DNA of 64,000 nucleotides from ZAX-1 sp046533095 (GCA_046533095.1 JAJQRA010000023.1:186001-250000); one strand, 5' to 3'. Counted from the first letter of the stretch, positions 16,347-25,570 are shown. Numbers and translations: made by a program. Notes: generated by a model from the letters alone, not told the origin.

Positions 16347-17231
16347 ATGGATATTAATTATGAATTGTACAAGGTTTTCTTCTACGTAGCATCCTCGCTG
16401 AGTTTTTCCGAGGCATCAAAAAAGCTGTTTATCTCACAATCTGCAGTCAGCCAATCCATAAAAACGTTGGAAAAAAAACTAGAGCAGCCCTTGTTTATAC
16501 GAAGTACAAAAAAAGTTACTTTGACACCTGCAGGCAAGCTTTTGTTAAAACATATTGAACCTGCTATGAATTTGATTCGCAGAGGTGAGAATCAACTATT
16601 AGATGCCACTACTTTGGGGCTTTCCCAACTACATATCGGCGCCAGCGATACCATCTGCCGCTATTTCCTTGTGCCCTATTTAAAACAATTTCATCAAAAA
16701 TTCCCTACGGTTCCCATTAAAGTTAGCAACGCCACTTCTTTAAGCTGTGTAGATTTGCTAAACCAAGGGACGGTAGATATCATCGTCACCAACTACCCGA
16801 ATTCCAAACTAAATACCTCCTTTGAGCAAAAGACACTCTATAACTTTACCGATGTTTTCATTGCAAATCCATCCTATTTTAATTTAGGAGAGCAAGAAAT
16901 CCCTTTTGCCCGGTTAAAAAAGCACCCCATTCTTATGTTAGAACGAAAGAGTACCACAAGTGAATTTCTACATAACCTATTTTTACAGCACCAGTTAGAA
17001 CTGCTGCCTGAAATTGAATTAAGCAGCAATGATTTGTTGATCGACCTCGCAAAAATAGGACTCGGCATTGCATTTATTCCGGACTACTGCCTTCGGACGG
17101 AGGAAAACGACCTGTACGTATTGCATACCAAAGAACTGATACCAAAACGTCAAATCGTAGCGGCGGTAAATCGTAGTCTCCCGGTATCTGCGTCTTGCGA
17201 AGAATTTTTAAAGCTGCTGCCGGAGGTATAG
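16347..17231 (+). CDS. LysR family transcriptional regulator
   Basis: DNA-binding regulator with the usual LysR layout: winged helix-turn-helix at residues 1-60 (SFSEASKKLFISQSAVSQSI, EQPLFIRSTKKVTLTPAG) and a periplasmic-binding-like effector domain (LHIGASDTICRYFLVPYL ... LIDLAKIGLGIAFIPDYC). 294 residues is normal. AGAAGGAGGGC precedes the ATG. A candidate promoter with TATACT lies near 16280. No divergent target gene adjoins; the upstream neighbour is the broken fic gene, so the regulated gene is unknown. The 230 bases before the gene contain nothing else I recognise. Confidence 0.9.
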   Translation: MDINYELYKVFFYVASSLSFSEASKKLFISQSAVSQSIKTLEKKLEQPLFIRSTKKVTLTPAGKLLLKHIEPAMNLIRRGENQLLDATTLGLSQLHIGASDTICRYFLVPYLKQFHQKFPTVPIKVSNATSLSCVDLLNQGTVDIIVTNYPNSKLNTSFEQKTLYNFTDVFIANPSYFNLGEQEIPFARLKKHPILMLERKSTTSEFLHNLFLQHQLELLPEIELSSNDLLIDLAKIGLGIAFIPDYCLRTEENDLYVLHTKELIPKRQIVAAVNRSLPVSASCEEFLKLLPEV

Positions 17232-17282
17232 CAAGACGTTATGACTGCTTTCCATCTTCACTGCAATACGCAAAGCGATTGG

Positions 17283-17816
17283 TCAAAACAACTTTGCGCC
17301 CACTGCTTCTTCACGTAAAAGCGAATACAATTTCATATCGAGGATTTTACCATTTTTCACTGCATTTTGCCGAAGCGTACCCTCAAAAGTAAAGTCTGCT
17401 TTTTCCAGAACATGGCAAGAAGCGGTGTTATAGGCATACGGCTCCCCAAAAATACGCAGAATATCGGTATGTTCAAATATAAATTGACAGGCATCTTTTA
17501 GTGCTTGTGCAACGATACCTTTTCCCCAGAGGTCCTCCGCCAAGTAGTATCCCACCTCGGCTGTGCGCCTGTGGACGTTATCTTTTCGAAAAATTCCCAT
17601 ACTGCCCTTTGCTTTCCCATCAACGTCAATTGCCCACATATATTGGCTGTCTTTCTCCGCTTCCAGCACACTGTTGATATAACATTCTGCATCAGTAGTC
17701 GTATAGGGGTATGGCAGACCATCCCGTAAATTATCGTGAATGTTTTTATTGTTCAATGCTTTTGCTAAATCCGGTGCATCTTTTAAATCCCATTTTCGCA
17801 AAGAATAATTCATCAT
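17283..17816 (-). CDS. GNAT acetyltransferase, RimJ/RimL type
   Basis: Predicted acetyl-CoA-dependent N-acetyltransferase. SLRKWDLKDAPDLAKAL at the N-terminus, RTAEVGYYLAEDLWGKGIVA (acetyl-CoA loop G-K-G) and the C-terminal SCHVLEKADFTFEGTLRQ are typical of the RimJ/RimL-like branch, which acetylates protein N-termini or small molecules. I chose the ATG at 17814-17816 after GGGAAGGGA; an ATG eight codons upstream is also preceded by AAAGGGA. The substrate cannot be told from sequence. Confidence 0.82.
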   Translation of the reverse strand: MMNYSLRKWDLKDAPDLAKALNNKNIHDNLRDGLPYPYTTTDAECYINSVLEAEKDSQYMWAIDVDGKAKGSMGIFRKDNVHRRTAEVGYYLAEDLWGKGIVAQALKDACQFIFEHTDILRIFGEPYAYNTASCHVLEKADFTFEGTLRQNAVKNGKILDMKLYSLLREEAVGAKLF

Positions 17817-17841
17817 AAAAATCCCTTCCCTTCTTCTCATT

Positions 17842-18483
17842 CTATTTCCCTTTTATCTGCTCCAAAAAATACGCCATGCAGCCGATTGCCTGTTCTGACT
17901 TTGCTGTATTTGCAACGATTCCTATCACCGGATGTTCCATACCAAGGTTAACCGTTTCAAAATTTATGCTATCATTTAAACCAATGCCATAATAATAAGG
18001 TTCTTCTTTTCCAATCGCTTCTCCATCCTCATCAAAAATAGAAACTGCCCCCTCTATTAAATTATTTTGAGCATCCTTTAACAGAGTTTTTGGCAAAATA
18101 GCTTCCAAGTCTGCGCAAAACCCATTCGCATTATGGTCAAATTTTTCTTCCTCCCCAATGACGACATCAATCGCTTTTGCAGCGACGCGCGTTACAAAAG
18201 CCATTTGGTTTTCCGGTCCGGTAGATGGATCCAAAAAAGCAATCTCTATTTCTTTTTTATCCGATTCCGCATCTAGGTATTTACGTAAATCCTGCGCAAG
18301 CGTGTCTGCATCCATCGTTGCTTCGTTGTCTAATACGACTACAGAAAGCACGATTTCTTTTCGGTCAAATACAAACGTCTTTACTATATTGGCAATCATT
18401 AGGAGGGCGACAAGACCTACTGCCGCATATTTCCAGTTATATTCTACAAATTTTGTAATTTCTTTTTTCCATTTTTCTTTCAT
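17842..18483 (-). CDS. Unknown membrane-anchored protein
   Basis: 213 residues: a short basic N-terminus (MKEKWKKEITKFVEYNWKY), one transmembrane helix (AAVGLVALLMIANIVKTFVF, about 20-40) and an acidic extracytoplasmic domain. I do not recognise the family. The domain has an alternating strand pattern (EIVLSVVVLDNEATMD, KEIEIAFLDPST) and a segment YYYGIGLNDSINFETVNLG that looks folded. It is separated by about 15 bases from the YgjP-like gene upstream and about 25 from the GNAT downstream, so it is probably in the same transcript. Confidence 0.7.
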   Translation of the reverse strand: MKEKWKKEITKFVEYNWKYAAVGLVALLMIANIVKTFVFDRKEIVLSVVVLDNEATMDADTLAQDLRKYLDAESDKKEIEIAFLDPSTGPENQMAFVTRVAAKAIDVVIGEEEKFDHNANGFCADLEAILPKTLLKDAQNNLIEGAVSIFDEDGEAIGKEEPYYYGIGLNDSINFETVNLGMEHPVIGIVANTAKSEQAIGCMAYFLEQIKGK

Positions 18484-18498
18484 CTAGCTCCCCTAAGG

Positions 18499-19248
18499 TC
18501 AATCCTTGTACCCTATGCTTTCGGATTTCCTCAAAAGCCCTTTTTTCCGCTCTTTCCAATCCGGCATGTAAAAGGCTACAAGTGCATAGAATTCCTTTGC
18601 ATGGTTTGGATGCAAAAAATGTGCAAATTCATGCAGGACGACATATTCTATACTTTCCATCGGCGTCTGTATTAAGTTGCTGTTTAATGTTATGATCCCT
18701 TTTTTCGGGCGACAAGAACCCCACATAGAGGACATCGATTTGATTTTAATCACCGGGAAATCTATGTTGTAAACACGAAATAGCTCGTACACTTCCTTAC
18801 ATTTTTCAATTAAAATAGATTTTTCCAGTTCTGTTTTCCATTGATTCATTACGATTTCTTTTCTGTTAAAATTTCCTTTGTCCTGAACCGTTAGATAAAT
18901 CGTATCCTCTTGCATACTGACCGTTTCTAATGTTCCCTCTAGCACTTTTAAATATCGCAATTTTCCTAGTATCAAAAAACGTTCTCCGTCAAGATACTGT
19001 TTTGGCCCTGCTGTATGTTCATCTTCCTTTTGGGGTTTCTGCTTCCCCCATGCGTTTAAAATCCACTGGCCTTTTGCTGTTACAAATTCATCTATATAAG
19101 TGACGGGTACCCTTGTGTTGGCAGATACCAGCACTTTTTTATCCTGCTTGACACGCAGATTTATATTCTTAACCGGCTTACGTGTCAGCTGATATTCTAT
19201 GGCATTTCCCGCCCACATAACCTGTCTTATTTCACATTTTCGATTCAT
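18499..19248 (-). CDS. YgjP-like zinc metallopeptidase (DUF45)
   Basis: Cytosolic metal-dependent hydrolase of the SprT/WSS1-like group. The zinc motif HExxH is in YVVLHEFAHFLHPNHAKEF, with a third histidine 6 residues on. MSSMWGSCRPKKGIITLNS upstream of it is the signature of the YgjP family. Length 249 residues fits. It follows recQ by about 160 bases and precedes an unknown membrane protein. In some bacteria these genes sit next to restriction enzymes; here there is none. Confidence 0.85.
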   Translation of the reverse strand: MNRKCEIRQVMWAGNAIEYQLTRKPVKNINLRVKQDKKVLVSANTRVPVTYIDEFVTAKGQWILNAWGKQKPQKEDEHTAGPKQYLDGERFLILGKLRYLKVLEGTLETVSMQEDTIYLTVQDKGNFNRKEIVMNQWKTELEKSILIEKCKEVYELFRVYNIDFPVIKIKSMSSMWGSCRPKKGIITLNSNLIQTPMESIEYVVLHEFAHFLHPNHAKEFYALVAFYMPDWKERKKGLLRKSESIGYKD

Positions 19249-19322
19249 GGATTTTCTGATTCCACACTTTCTTAAAACAATAAGATATGATCAACCTTAA
19301 AAGCGCTGCCTTTTTGATCTTC

Positions 19323-19410
19323 TTTCCACTTTTTTCTTTATTCATTCTTACTTCATTCCCAATTCATTCCCAATTCATTCTCAATTCATTCTTATTTCAT
19401 TCTCACCTCA
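19323..19410. repeat. 11-bp simple repeat ATTCATTCCCA behind recQ
   Basis: Six or so imperfect copies of ATTCATTC(C/T)CA, about 11 bases each, fill the space between recQ and the YgjP-like gene. It abuts the recQ stop codon. It looks like a slippage product. Confidence 0.7.
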
Positions 19411-21279
19411 TCTTTTCTTTTTCGCCGTTTCAATCATTTCCAAGAAACGCGCCCCATATTTTTCATATTTCATTTCACCCACACCGGATACGTTTAACAT
19501 TTCTTCTTTTGTCTTTGGCAGAAGCGACGACATCTGTAATAGTGTTTTATCTGAAAATACAATATAAGGCGGAACTTTTTCTTCTTTGGCTATCGTGAGC
19601 CGTAGCGTACGCAATCGCTCAAAGAGATTGCGGTCTGCATCTAAATTTAATTCCGTATTCGTATCCGCCTTGGTTTTCTTTGGCTTTTTCTCATGTTCTA
19701 CTTCTTTTGCCATCTTCATCCGAACAGGCGTTTCCTGTTCTAAGATGTCGATGGATTTTTCCGTCAGCTTTAGCGTTGGGTATTCATCATCGGTAAGCAG
19801 CAAATAGCCTTGCAACATAAGGTGTGTCAAAATCTGGCGCAATTGATAGACTGGAATATGGCTTGCTTTGCCATAGCATGGATTTTGATCTAATCTGCAC
19901 TGCCTGATTCGCGTCGACTTGCCCCCATGTACCGTGTCTACAATCAACGTCATACCAAAACGCTGTCCACTTTTTCGTATACACTCCACTAAAAGTTTCG
20001 CGCTAGCGGTCATGTCTTTTTCTTCAAACTGCGTCAGGCAGTTGGAGCAATTGCCACAATAATTGGAGCCATATTCTCCAAAATAGCGCAGTATGTAATC
20101 TCGCAGGCACTCGTTTGTAAAGCAGTAGAATGTCATTTTCCGCAGACGTTCCCGCTCCCTTTCGCGAATCAGCTCTACCGTGGCATCGTCCATATCCTCG
20201 GCATGTTCTGATTTTTCAATAAAAAATTGGTTGGTAACAACATCTTGCCCTCCGTATAAAAGCAGACATTCTGAAAATAGCCCGTCACGTCCCGCCCTGC
20301 CCGCTTCCTGGTAATAGCTTTCGATGTTTTTTGGCATATTATAATGTATCACATAGCGCACATTCGACTTGTCAATCCCCATGCCAAAGGCATTTGTCGC
20401 CACCATAATCTGCTTTCTATCATATAGGAAATCTTCTTGATTCTCCCGCCGCTCCTTATCGCCTAAACCTGCATGATACCTCGTTGTAGCGTAGCCACAT
20501 TTTTCCAGCTTGCTGCATACCTCTTCCACCATTTTTCTTGTTAAGCAATAAACCATACCGCATTCATTTTTATGTTCTGCTATATAGGAAAGCAATACCT
20601 TGAATTTATCTTTTGGCTGTAGAACGATGAATTTTAGGTTCTCACGGTCAAATCCGGTCGTAAGCATGGTAGGATCTTTTAAGCTTAAGAGTGCAATCAT
20701 GTCCTCTTTGACTTCCCTCGTGGCAGTCGCCGTAAACGCACTGACAACCGGCCGTTTCGGCAACCATTGTATAAATTCTACGATTTGTAGATAGCTTGGG
20801 CGAAAATCCTGCCCCCACTGGGATATGCAGTGCGCCTCGTCCACACTGACCATGGAAATTTCGATGAACCCGGCTAATGCTAAAAAATCATCTGTCAAAA
20901 GCCTCTCCGGCGCTACATAGATGATTTTATATTGCCCCTCTTTTGCATAGCGCATGGCGGCACGGTATTGCCCCTGCGTCAAAGAACTGTTTAAAAATGC
21001 TGCATGGATTCCCGCCAGATTCAGCGTTGTGACTTGATCTTTCATCAATGAAATGAGGGGAGATATTACCAAAGTAATCCCCGGTAAAAGTAAGGCCGGT
21101 ATTTGATAGCAAAGGGATTTGCCTGCACCGGTAGGCATAATTCCAAGCGTATCCCTCCCCTCTAGGATACTGTCAATCAGCAGTTCCTGCCCATCTCTAA
21201 ATTCATCATATCCAAAGTATTTCTTAAGTATTTCATATTTTGCCACGTACGATATCAATTCCTTCCTATCTTCTTTCAT
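19408..21279 (-). CDS. recQ: ATP-dependent DNA helicase RecQ
   Basis: 3'-to-5' superfamily 2 helicase for recombination and fork repair. Walker A is GIMPTGAGKSLCYQIPALL, DExH is VDEAHCISQWGQDFRPSY, motif VI is QEAGRAGRDGLFSEC. The RQC zinc site is visible as CLRDYILRYFGEYG ... CGNCSNC, then a winged helix (RQCRLDQNPCYGKASH), and the C-terminal HRDC domain (RLRTLRLTIAKEEKVPPYIV to EMLNVSGVGEMKYEKYG). 623 residues is the normal length. It is the first gene of the stretch down to the GNAT. Confidence 0.94.
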   Translation of the reverse strand: MKEDRKELISYVAKYEILKKYFGYDEFRDGQELLIDSILEGRDTLGIMPTGAGKSLCYQIPALLLPGITLVISPLISLMKDQVTTLNLAGIHAAFLNSSLTQGQYRAAMRYAKEGQYKIIYVAPERLLTDDFLALAGFIEISMVSVDEAHCISQWGQDFRPSYLQIVEFIQWLPKRPVVSAFTATATREVKEDMIALLSLKDPTMLTTGFDRENLKFIVLQPKDKFKVLLSYIAEHKNECGMVYCLTRKMVEEVCSKLEKCGYATTRYHAGLGDKERRENQEDFLYDRKQIMVATNAFGMGIDKSNVRYVIHYNMPKNIESYYQEAGRAGRDGLFSECLLLYGGQDVVTNQFFIEKSEHAEDMDDATVELIRERERERLRKMTFYCFTNECLRDYILRYFGEYGSNYCGNCSNCLTQFEEKDMTASAKLLVECIRKSGQRFGMTLIVDTVHGGKSTRIRQCRLDQNPCYGKASHIPVYQLRQILTHLMLQGYLLLTDDEYPTLKLTEKSIDILEQETPVRMKMAKEVEHEKKPKKTKADTNTELNLDADRNLFERLRTLRLTIAKEEKVPPYIVFSDKTLLQMSSLLPKTKEEMLNVSGVGEMKYEKYGARFLEMIETAKKKR

Positions 21280-21396
21280 TGCCGCACATCACGATCAAGC
21301 ACTGCTTTTGTCAACATAGAAAAAAACATCACACATTATTTATGCAGGTGACGAAATCTCCAAATCAATTTTATTTTCTATGTTAAATAAACGATC

Positions 21397-22485
21397 TTAT
21401 TCCAATTCTAGGTTTGTTTGATAATTCATATGGGCAAGAACCATCAATGCAATTTTAAAAAGCATTGCATGTTCAAATTTTCGAATGTCCAATCCCAAAG
21501 ATTTTTCAATTCGTTCTAAGCGGTACACTAATGTATTTCGATGTACATACAACTGTCTGGCCGTTTCGGATATATTCAAATCATTTTCAAAAAATTTATG
21601 GATCGTAATCATTGTTTCTTCATCGTATGCATCGGGTATGTTATTGCCAAATACTTCTTTTAAAAACATTTCACATAAATTGATTGGAAGCTGATAGATC
21701 AGCCGGCCAATTCCCAATCTGTCATAAGAAATCGTTTCATCTTCTGCATAAAAAATATTACCTACCTCTAATGCCATTTTCGCTTCTTGATAGGAACGGG
21801 GTATATCCTGCAACAAATCCACGCGGTTTCCAAACCCTACCCGCACTTTTACCATAGCCTCCGTATGCAGATTATCTACGATTACTTTCGCCAATTCCAT
21901 CAGCTCTTCATCCGTATTCATCATCCGCACGTCTTTTACCAAAACAATGCTTTTTTCATCTACTTCGGTAATAAAATCCCTTGTCTTAGACGAAAAAAGA
22001 TTCTTAACCGTTTCCATAATGATGGCATCTTTTTTCCCTGCCACCTCAATAAGGTAAACCACTCGTTTTGCCTGTTCAATATGAAGTTTCTTCGCTTTAT
22101 TGCACATGTCTACAACAAGCATATTGCCAAGTACGATGTTCTGCATAAAATTATTTCGATCATATTGTTCCTGATAGGCCGCCACTAGATTTCTTATCTG
22201 GCACACGGCAAGCCTGCCGATCATATAGGCCTCTTCCCCACTTGCTTTTGCAAGAAGAACATACTCCAAATCATCATCAAGCTGTACTTTAAAAAAATGG
22301 CAGCCGGAAAGCATCTGGCTTTCTGCCATCGAGTCCGCAAATAGGACGATTGCCGATTCGAACTCAATCTCTTCATGATAGGTAGACGCCAATAATTTCC
22401 CCTTTTCACTGTATAGTGCAAGGTCAATTCTGGCTATTTCTTTTATTTCATCCAGTGTAACCTGCAATTTGTGATTTGATAGCAT
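21397..22485 (-). CDS. CdaR/PucR-type transcriptional regulator
   Basis: Predicted DNA-binding regulator. The C-terminal HTH_30 domain (LNISETARQLYVHRNTLVYR, then LERIEKSLGLDIRKFEH) is characteristic of the CdaR/PucR group, which often responds to sugar acids or purines. The N-terminus (QVTLDEIKEIARIDLALYSE) resembles a GAF/PAS-like sensory region. I take the ATG at 22483-22485; the frame stays open 23 codons upstream, but AGGAAAGGA lies nine bases before this ATG. It is next to an msmK-like ABC ATPase, which could hint at carbohydrate control, although a hairpin separates them. Confidence 0.82.
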   Translation of the reverse strand: MLSNHKLQVTLDEIKEIARIDLALYSEKGKLLASTYHEEIEFESAIVLFADSMAESQMLSGCHFFKVQLDDDLEYVLLAKASGEEAYMIGRLAVCQIRNLVAAYQEQYDRNNFMQNIVLGNMLVVDMCNKAKKLHIEQAKRVVYLIEVAGKKDAIIMETVKNLFSSKTRDFITEVDEKSIVLVKDVRMMNTDEELMELAKVIVDNLHTEAMVKVRVGFGNRVDLLQDIPRSYQEAKMALEVGNIFYAEDETISYDRLGIGRLIYQLPINLCEMFLKEVFGNNIPDAYDEETMITIHKFFENDLNISETARQLYVHRNTLVYRLERIEKSLGLDIRKFEHAMLFKIALMVLAHMNYQTNLELE

Positions 22486-22653
22486 AGATAACATTCCTTT
22501 CCTGCATTTGTCGATAAAAGGGGGGCACTGCAACTTACGACAAGAGATTTTCATCTATTGTCTATAGCAATACAATACCTAATACGTCATTGTATGCCTG
22601 CAGCGACCCCTTACTTTATAAAACTAATGTGTGCTATCCTTATTTCGCCACAC

Positions 22654-22679
22654 CTCCAATCGCGTCACCGCGATTGGAG
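22654..22679 (-). terminator. Perfect 11-bp hairpin behind the ABC ATPase
   Basis: CTCCAATCGCG (22654-22664) and CGCGATTGGAG (22669-22679) form a perfect stem with a four-base loop, 23 bases after the ATPase stop. There is no T-run, so it may be a 3'-end stabiliser or a protein site rather than a classic terminator. Confidence 0.5.
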
Positions 22680-22701
22680 ATACTCGATAGTTCTCGCTTT
22701 T

Positions 22702-23814
22702 TTAATGTGTAATTACCAATTCTGTTTCTTTATCAAATACATGGATCTTCTCTACTTCCAATACAAGTTGAATTTCATCGTTAAGGCGTGCTGGTGTTCT
22801 GGCATTCACTTTTGCCGTCATGCTCGTGCCATTGACGGTATAGTATAATAATACTTCAGAACCAAGCAATTCATATCCGGTTACTTTTGTCGTTATCGCG
22901 CTTTCTTTGCTTGTTGATATTCTAATTGGAGAATCATCCACATTTTCCGGACGAATCCCTAAGATGACTGTTTTTCCATTATACTTCCCTTCGATTAATT
23001 TCTTTGCCTTTGCAGGAGGCAATACTGCAGAAAATTCACCGAATTGCAACGTTACTTTGTCGCCTTCTATTTTACATTCAGCATCAAGGAAGTTCATCTG
23101 GGGGGAACCGATAAATCCGGCTACAAATAAATTGTCCGGCTCATTGTATAATTTCTGAGGTGAATCCACCTGCATGATAAGCCCATCTTTTAATACAACG
23201 ATTCTGGTCCCTAACGTCATAGCCTCCGTCTGGTCATGGGTTACATAGATAATGGTTGCACCAAGCCTGTGGTGCAGGCTTGCGATTTCAGCACGCATCT
23301 GAACCCTTAATTTTGCATCTAAGTTGGATAGCGGCTCGTCCATTAAGAACACCTTCGGTTCACGTACAATTGCACGTCCCATAGCAACACGCTGTCTTTG
23401 CCCACCTGACAATGCTTTGGGCTTACGATCTAATAATTTTTCAAGGTCAAGGATCCTTGCCGCCTCGTCTACTTTCGTTTTGATTTCAGCTTTTGGAATT
23501 TTTCTTAATTTCAAGCCAAATGCCATATTGTCAAATACCGTCATATGGGGATACAATGCGTAGTTTTGGAATACCATCGCAATATCCCTGTCTTTTGGTT
23601 CCACATTGTTTACAATTTTTCCATCAATGGAAAGTTCTCCGGAAGAAATCTCTTCTAATCCGGCAACCATACGCAATGTTGTGGACTTGCCACAGCCGGA
23701 TGGCCCTACGAAAATAATAAACTCCTTGTCTTCCACTTCAAGATTGAAATCTTTAACTGCTTCAAATCCATTTGGATATACTTTACAAATATTTTTTAAT
23801 GATAAACTAGCCAT
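22702..23814 (-). CDS. msmK: Carbohydrate ABC transporter ATP-binding protein (MsmK/UgpC type)
   Basis: ATPase energising one or several sugar ABC importers; in Firmicutes one such subunit is often shared by many permeases and encoded alone. Walker A GPSGCGKSTTLRMVAG, Q-loop MVFQNYALYPHMTV, signature LSGGQRQRVAMGRAIV, Walker B VFLMDEPLSNLDAKLR, switch His in VTHDQTEAMTL. A C-terminal TOBE/MalK regulatory domain follows (LGIRPENVDDSPIRIS). The start at 23812-23814 (MASLSLKN) is set by TAGGAGG seven bases upstream; 21 upstream codons are not conserved in character. No permease or binding-protein gene adjoins, consistent with the shared-ATPase role. Confidence 0.93.
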   Translation of the reverse strand: MASLSLKNICKVYPNGFEAVKDFNLEVEDKEFIIFVGPSGCGKSTTLRMVAGLEEISSGELSIDGKIVNNVEPKDRDIAMVFQNYALYPHMTVFDNMAFGLKLRKIPKAEIKTKVDEAARILDLEKLLDRKPKALSGGQRQRVAMGRAIVREPKVFLMDEPLSNLDAKLRVQMRAEIASLHHRLGATIIYVTHDQTEAMTLGTRIVVLKDGLIMQVDSPQKLYNEPDNLFVAGFIGSPQMNFLDAECKIEGDKVTLQFGEFSAVLPPAKAKKLIEGKYNGKTVILGIRPENVDDSPIRISTSKESAITTKVTGYELLGSEVLLYYTVNGTSMTAKVNARTPARLNDEIQLVLEVEKIHVFDKETELVITH

Positions 23815-23905
23815 GAAGCTACCTCCTAAATACGAATACACCGTTTCAATTTGTTCTTGTATCACTATAGCAAACATTCCGATAAACCGCTATCTGCCAA
23901 GTCCA

Positions 23906-23953
23906 CAAAAAAAAGGTTGCTTTCTTGTCACATCGACTAAAAAAGCAACCTTT
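23906..23953 (-). terminator. Rho-independent terminator behind the PRTase-like gene
   Basis: AAAGGTTGCTTT and AAAGCAACCTTT (23912-23923 and 23942-23953) form a 12-bp stem; on the minus strand it runs into T8. It lies about 140 bases after the stop at 24094 and upstream of the ABC ATPase gene. Confidence 0.85.
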
Positions 23954-24093
23954 GCCTTCTATTTTCGTCAACCTAACGAAAACGTTTTTACTTTTTATAC
24001 AATTTGACGGAAAACCTATGCTTCATGCCCTGTGAGCAATTTGCTATACTTCCTTAAATTTAATAGAACGTATTTTCTTAAATAAGATAATAT

Positions 24094-24738
24094 CTACAAT
24101 TTTGAATATCCAAAACTATTTACCATCGCTTCCAGCTTATGCCCTTTGTTACAATAAGGACAGTCTTTTTGCTTATATGCACCATATCCCGGCAGGTCAT
24201 CCGCCGTAAAGATGGATTCTACTTTCGTGTCTTCTATTTTTTCGACAGTGCTAAAGAGGGATGCGACCCCTTCAACGATCCCGTCGTAATACGCAATACA
24301 TTCTAAGCTTCTTTGAATCGTTACTCCTGTTGTGGTCGTGGCTAAAAGCAGCAATATATGCTTTTTGTATATAGAACGTATGGTATTGTCCCGAAATATC
24401 ATCTGGTTGTTGGAATTAAATTCCGGTGATACAATATAAATCGTTTCATGCAGGTTTGTGGTTCTCATATACGTCCTTCGTTCAAACTCCTGTGCCAAAA
24501 ATGCCCCGATTACTTCTGTACCATCCATACACACAATGGTATCTATCGTAAGTGCATTTTGATATTTCGCCGCCATCACCTTGGCAACTTCCAGTGCTTC
24601 TTTTGCACGGGTTTTTAAGCTTGTCATATCAATATAATAGTTGATATGGGAATGGCTTGTTGCAAAATGCCCCGCTACTGCATGTAATGCAACCTGATTG
24701 CTGTCTTTCGCATAAAATTTTACCATTCGATCTTCCAT
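24094..24738 (-). CDS. Phosphoribosyltransferase-like protein with a C-terminal Cys pair
   Basis: The fold resembles orotate phosphoribosyltransferases: central strand TIDTIVCMDGTEVIGAFLA and, at the PRPP-loop position, HILLLLATTTTGVTIQRSLE. The usual acidic pair of the PRPP loop is missing (LLAT instead of a DD-type motif), so catalysis of normal PRPP chemistry is doubtful. The tail has CPYCNKGHKL, a possible zinc site. AAGGGG precedes the ATG by six bases. It has its own terminator. Options are a diverged orotate phosphoribosyltransferase, or a nucleotide-sensing homologue; I cannot decide. Confidence 0.65.
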   Translation of the reverse strand: MEDRMVKFYAKDSNQVALHAVAGHFATSHSHINYYIDMTSLKTRAKEALEVAKVMAAKYQNALTIDTIVCMDGTEVIGAFLAQEFERRTYMRTTNLHETIYIVSPEFNSNNQMIFRDNTIRSIYKKHILLLLATTTTGVTIQRSLECIAYYDGIVEGVASLFSTVEKIEDTKVESIFTADDLPGYGAYKQKDCPYCNKGHKLEAMVNSFGYSKL

Positions 24739-24876
24739 TGTTTACCCCTTCCTACAATGAACTTCGTCCATTGCCCATCCTTACCTCTGCAATCCAACCG
24801 CAACCACTAAACTAAATTCGAAAAAAATTCGTTAAGTGGATAGCGTTGCTGGGTGTACGAAATAGTTATGCCCTCT

Positions 24877-25311
24877 TTACTTTTTGCCAGTACTACCGAA
24901 ACCCCCACGGCTTTCATTATCCAAACTTTTTGTTTCCTCAAATAAAATCTTAGGTTGATTTTTCATAATGCGAAACTGGCAAATCCGTTCATTTTTCTCA
25001 ATCACGGTATCCCTTGTGGCATAAACCGGCATCCGCCACATATCAGCATCGCCACAATAACTACAATCTATTATACCACAACTATTCACCTGTAGGATAC
25101 CATAATTTTTAAAAGTGGAACTTCTTGGTACGACATGCGCCTCATATCCGGTGGGCAACTGCATCGCTACCCCTAGGGGAATCAGCCTATAATCCCCTTC
25201 TTTTAATTCAGTCGTCTCCGATGCTCGTAAATCAATCCAGTCAGATTTTCCATCAATGTAGCACAACTTATCTATGTCTTCCGTAAAATATTTTATTTTT
25301 ATTGTTTCCAT
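24877..25311 (-). CDS. dUTPase-family nucleotidohydrolase (Dut/Dcd-like)
   Basis: Trimeric dUTPase-like fold; expected reaction is dUTP to dUMP and pyrophosphate, or dCTP deamination. Visible motifs: DWIDLRASETTEL (motif 1 region), HVVPRSSTFKNYGI (motif 2, PRSS), QVNSCGIIDCSYCGDADMWR (motif 3-like, with the D of G-I-I-D), ERICQFRIM (motif 4), and a glycine-rich C-terminal arm ESRGGFGSTGKK (motif 5). The start at 25309-25311 has GGGAG seven bases upstream; this ribosome site is part of a 69-bp tandem repeat that duplicates it upstream. The gene lies just before nrdG-nrdD, so it probably helps dNTP balance. Confidence 0.85.
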   Translation of the reverse strand: METIKIKYFTEDIDKLCYIDGKSDWIDLRASETTELKEGDYRLIPLGVAMQLPTGYEAHVVPRSSTFKNYGILQVNSCGIIDCSYCGDADMWRMPVYATRDTVIEKNERICQFRIMKNQPKILFEETKSLDNESRGGFGSTGKK

Positions 25312-25478
25312 ATGTATTCTCCCACTTCGTAATGCATAAAACATCTATATCCCAATCGGATATCCGCTCTTGTTATCCATTTGTATTCTTCCACTTCGTG
25401 ATGCATAAAACATCTATATCCCAATCGGATATCCTCTCTTGTTATCCATTTGTATTCTCCCACTTCGTGATGCATAGA
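25312..25478 (-). repeat. 69-bp tandem repeat upstream of the dUTPase gene, 2.4 copies
   Basis: CCACTTCG recurs at 25322, 25391 and 25460, exactly 69 bases apart, with near-identical sequence between. On the minus strand each full unit contains a ribosome-like GGAGAATACA followed by an 11-codon ORF (MDNKSGYPIGI or MDNKRGYPIGI, stop TAG overlapping a GATG). The last unit feeds into the real start codon. The array therefore duplicates a translation-initiation region and a tiny upstream ORF. Confidence 0.85.
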
Positions 25479-25570
25479 GCACTTGGCAAAGTGTTTCTTA
25501 AGCTTCGTTTAAAAGTATACCCAAGCACTTCGTAATGCCTTTTTCCACTTCGTGTCCGTACATTTCCTGT

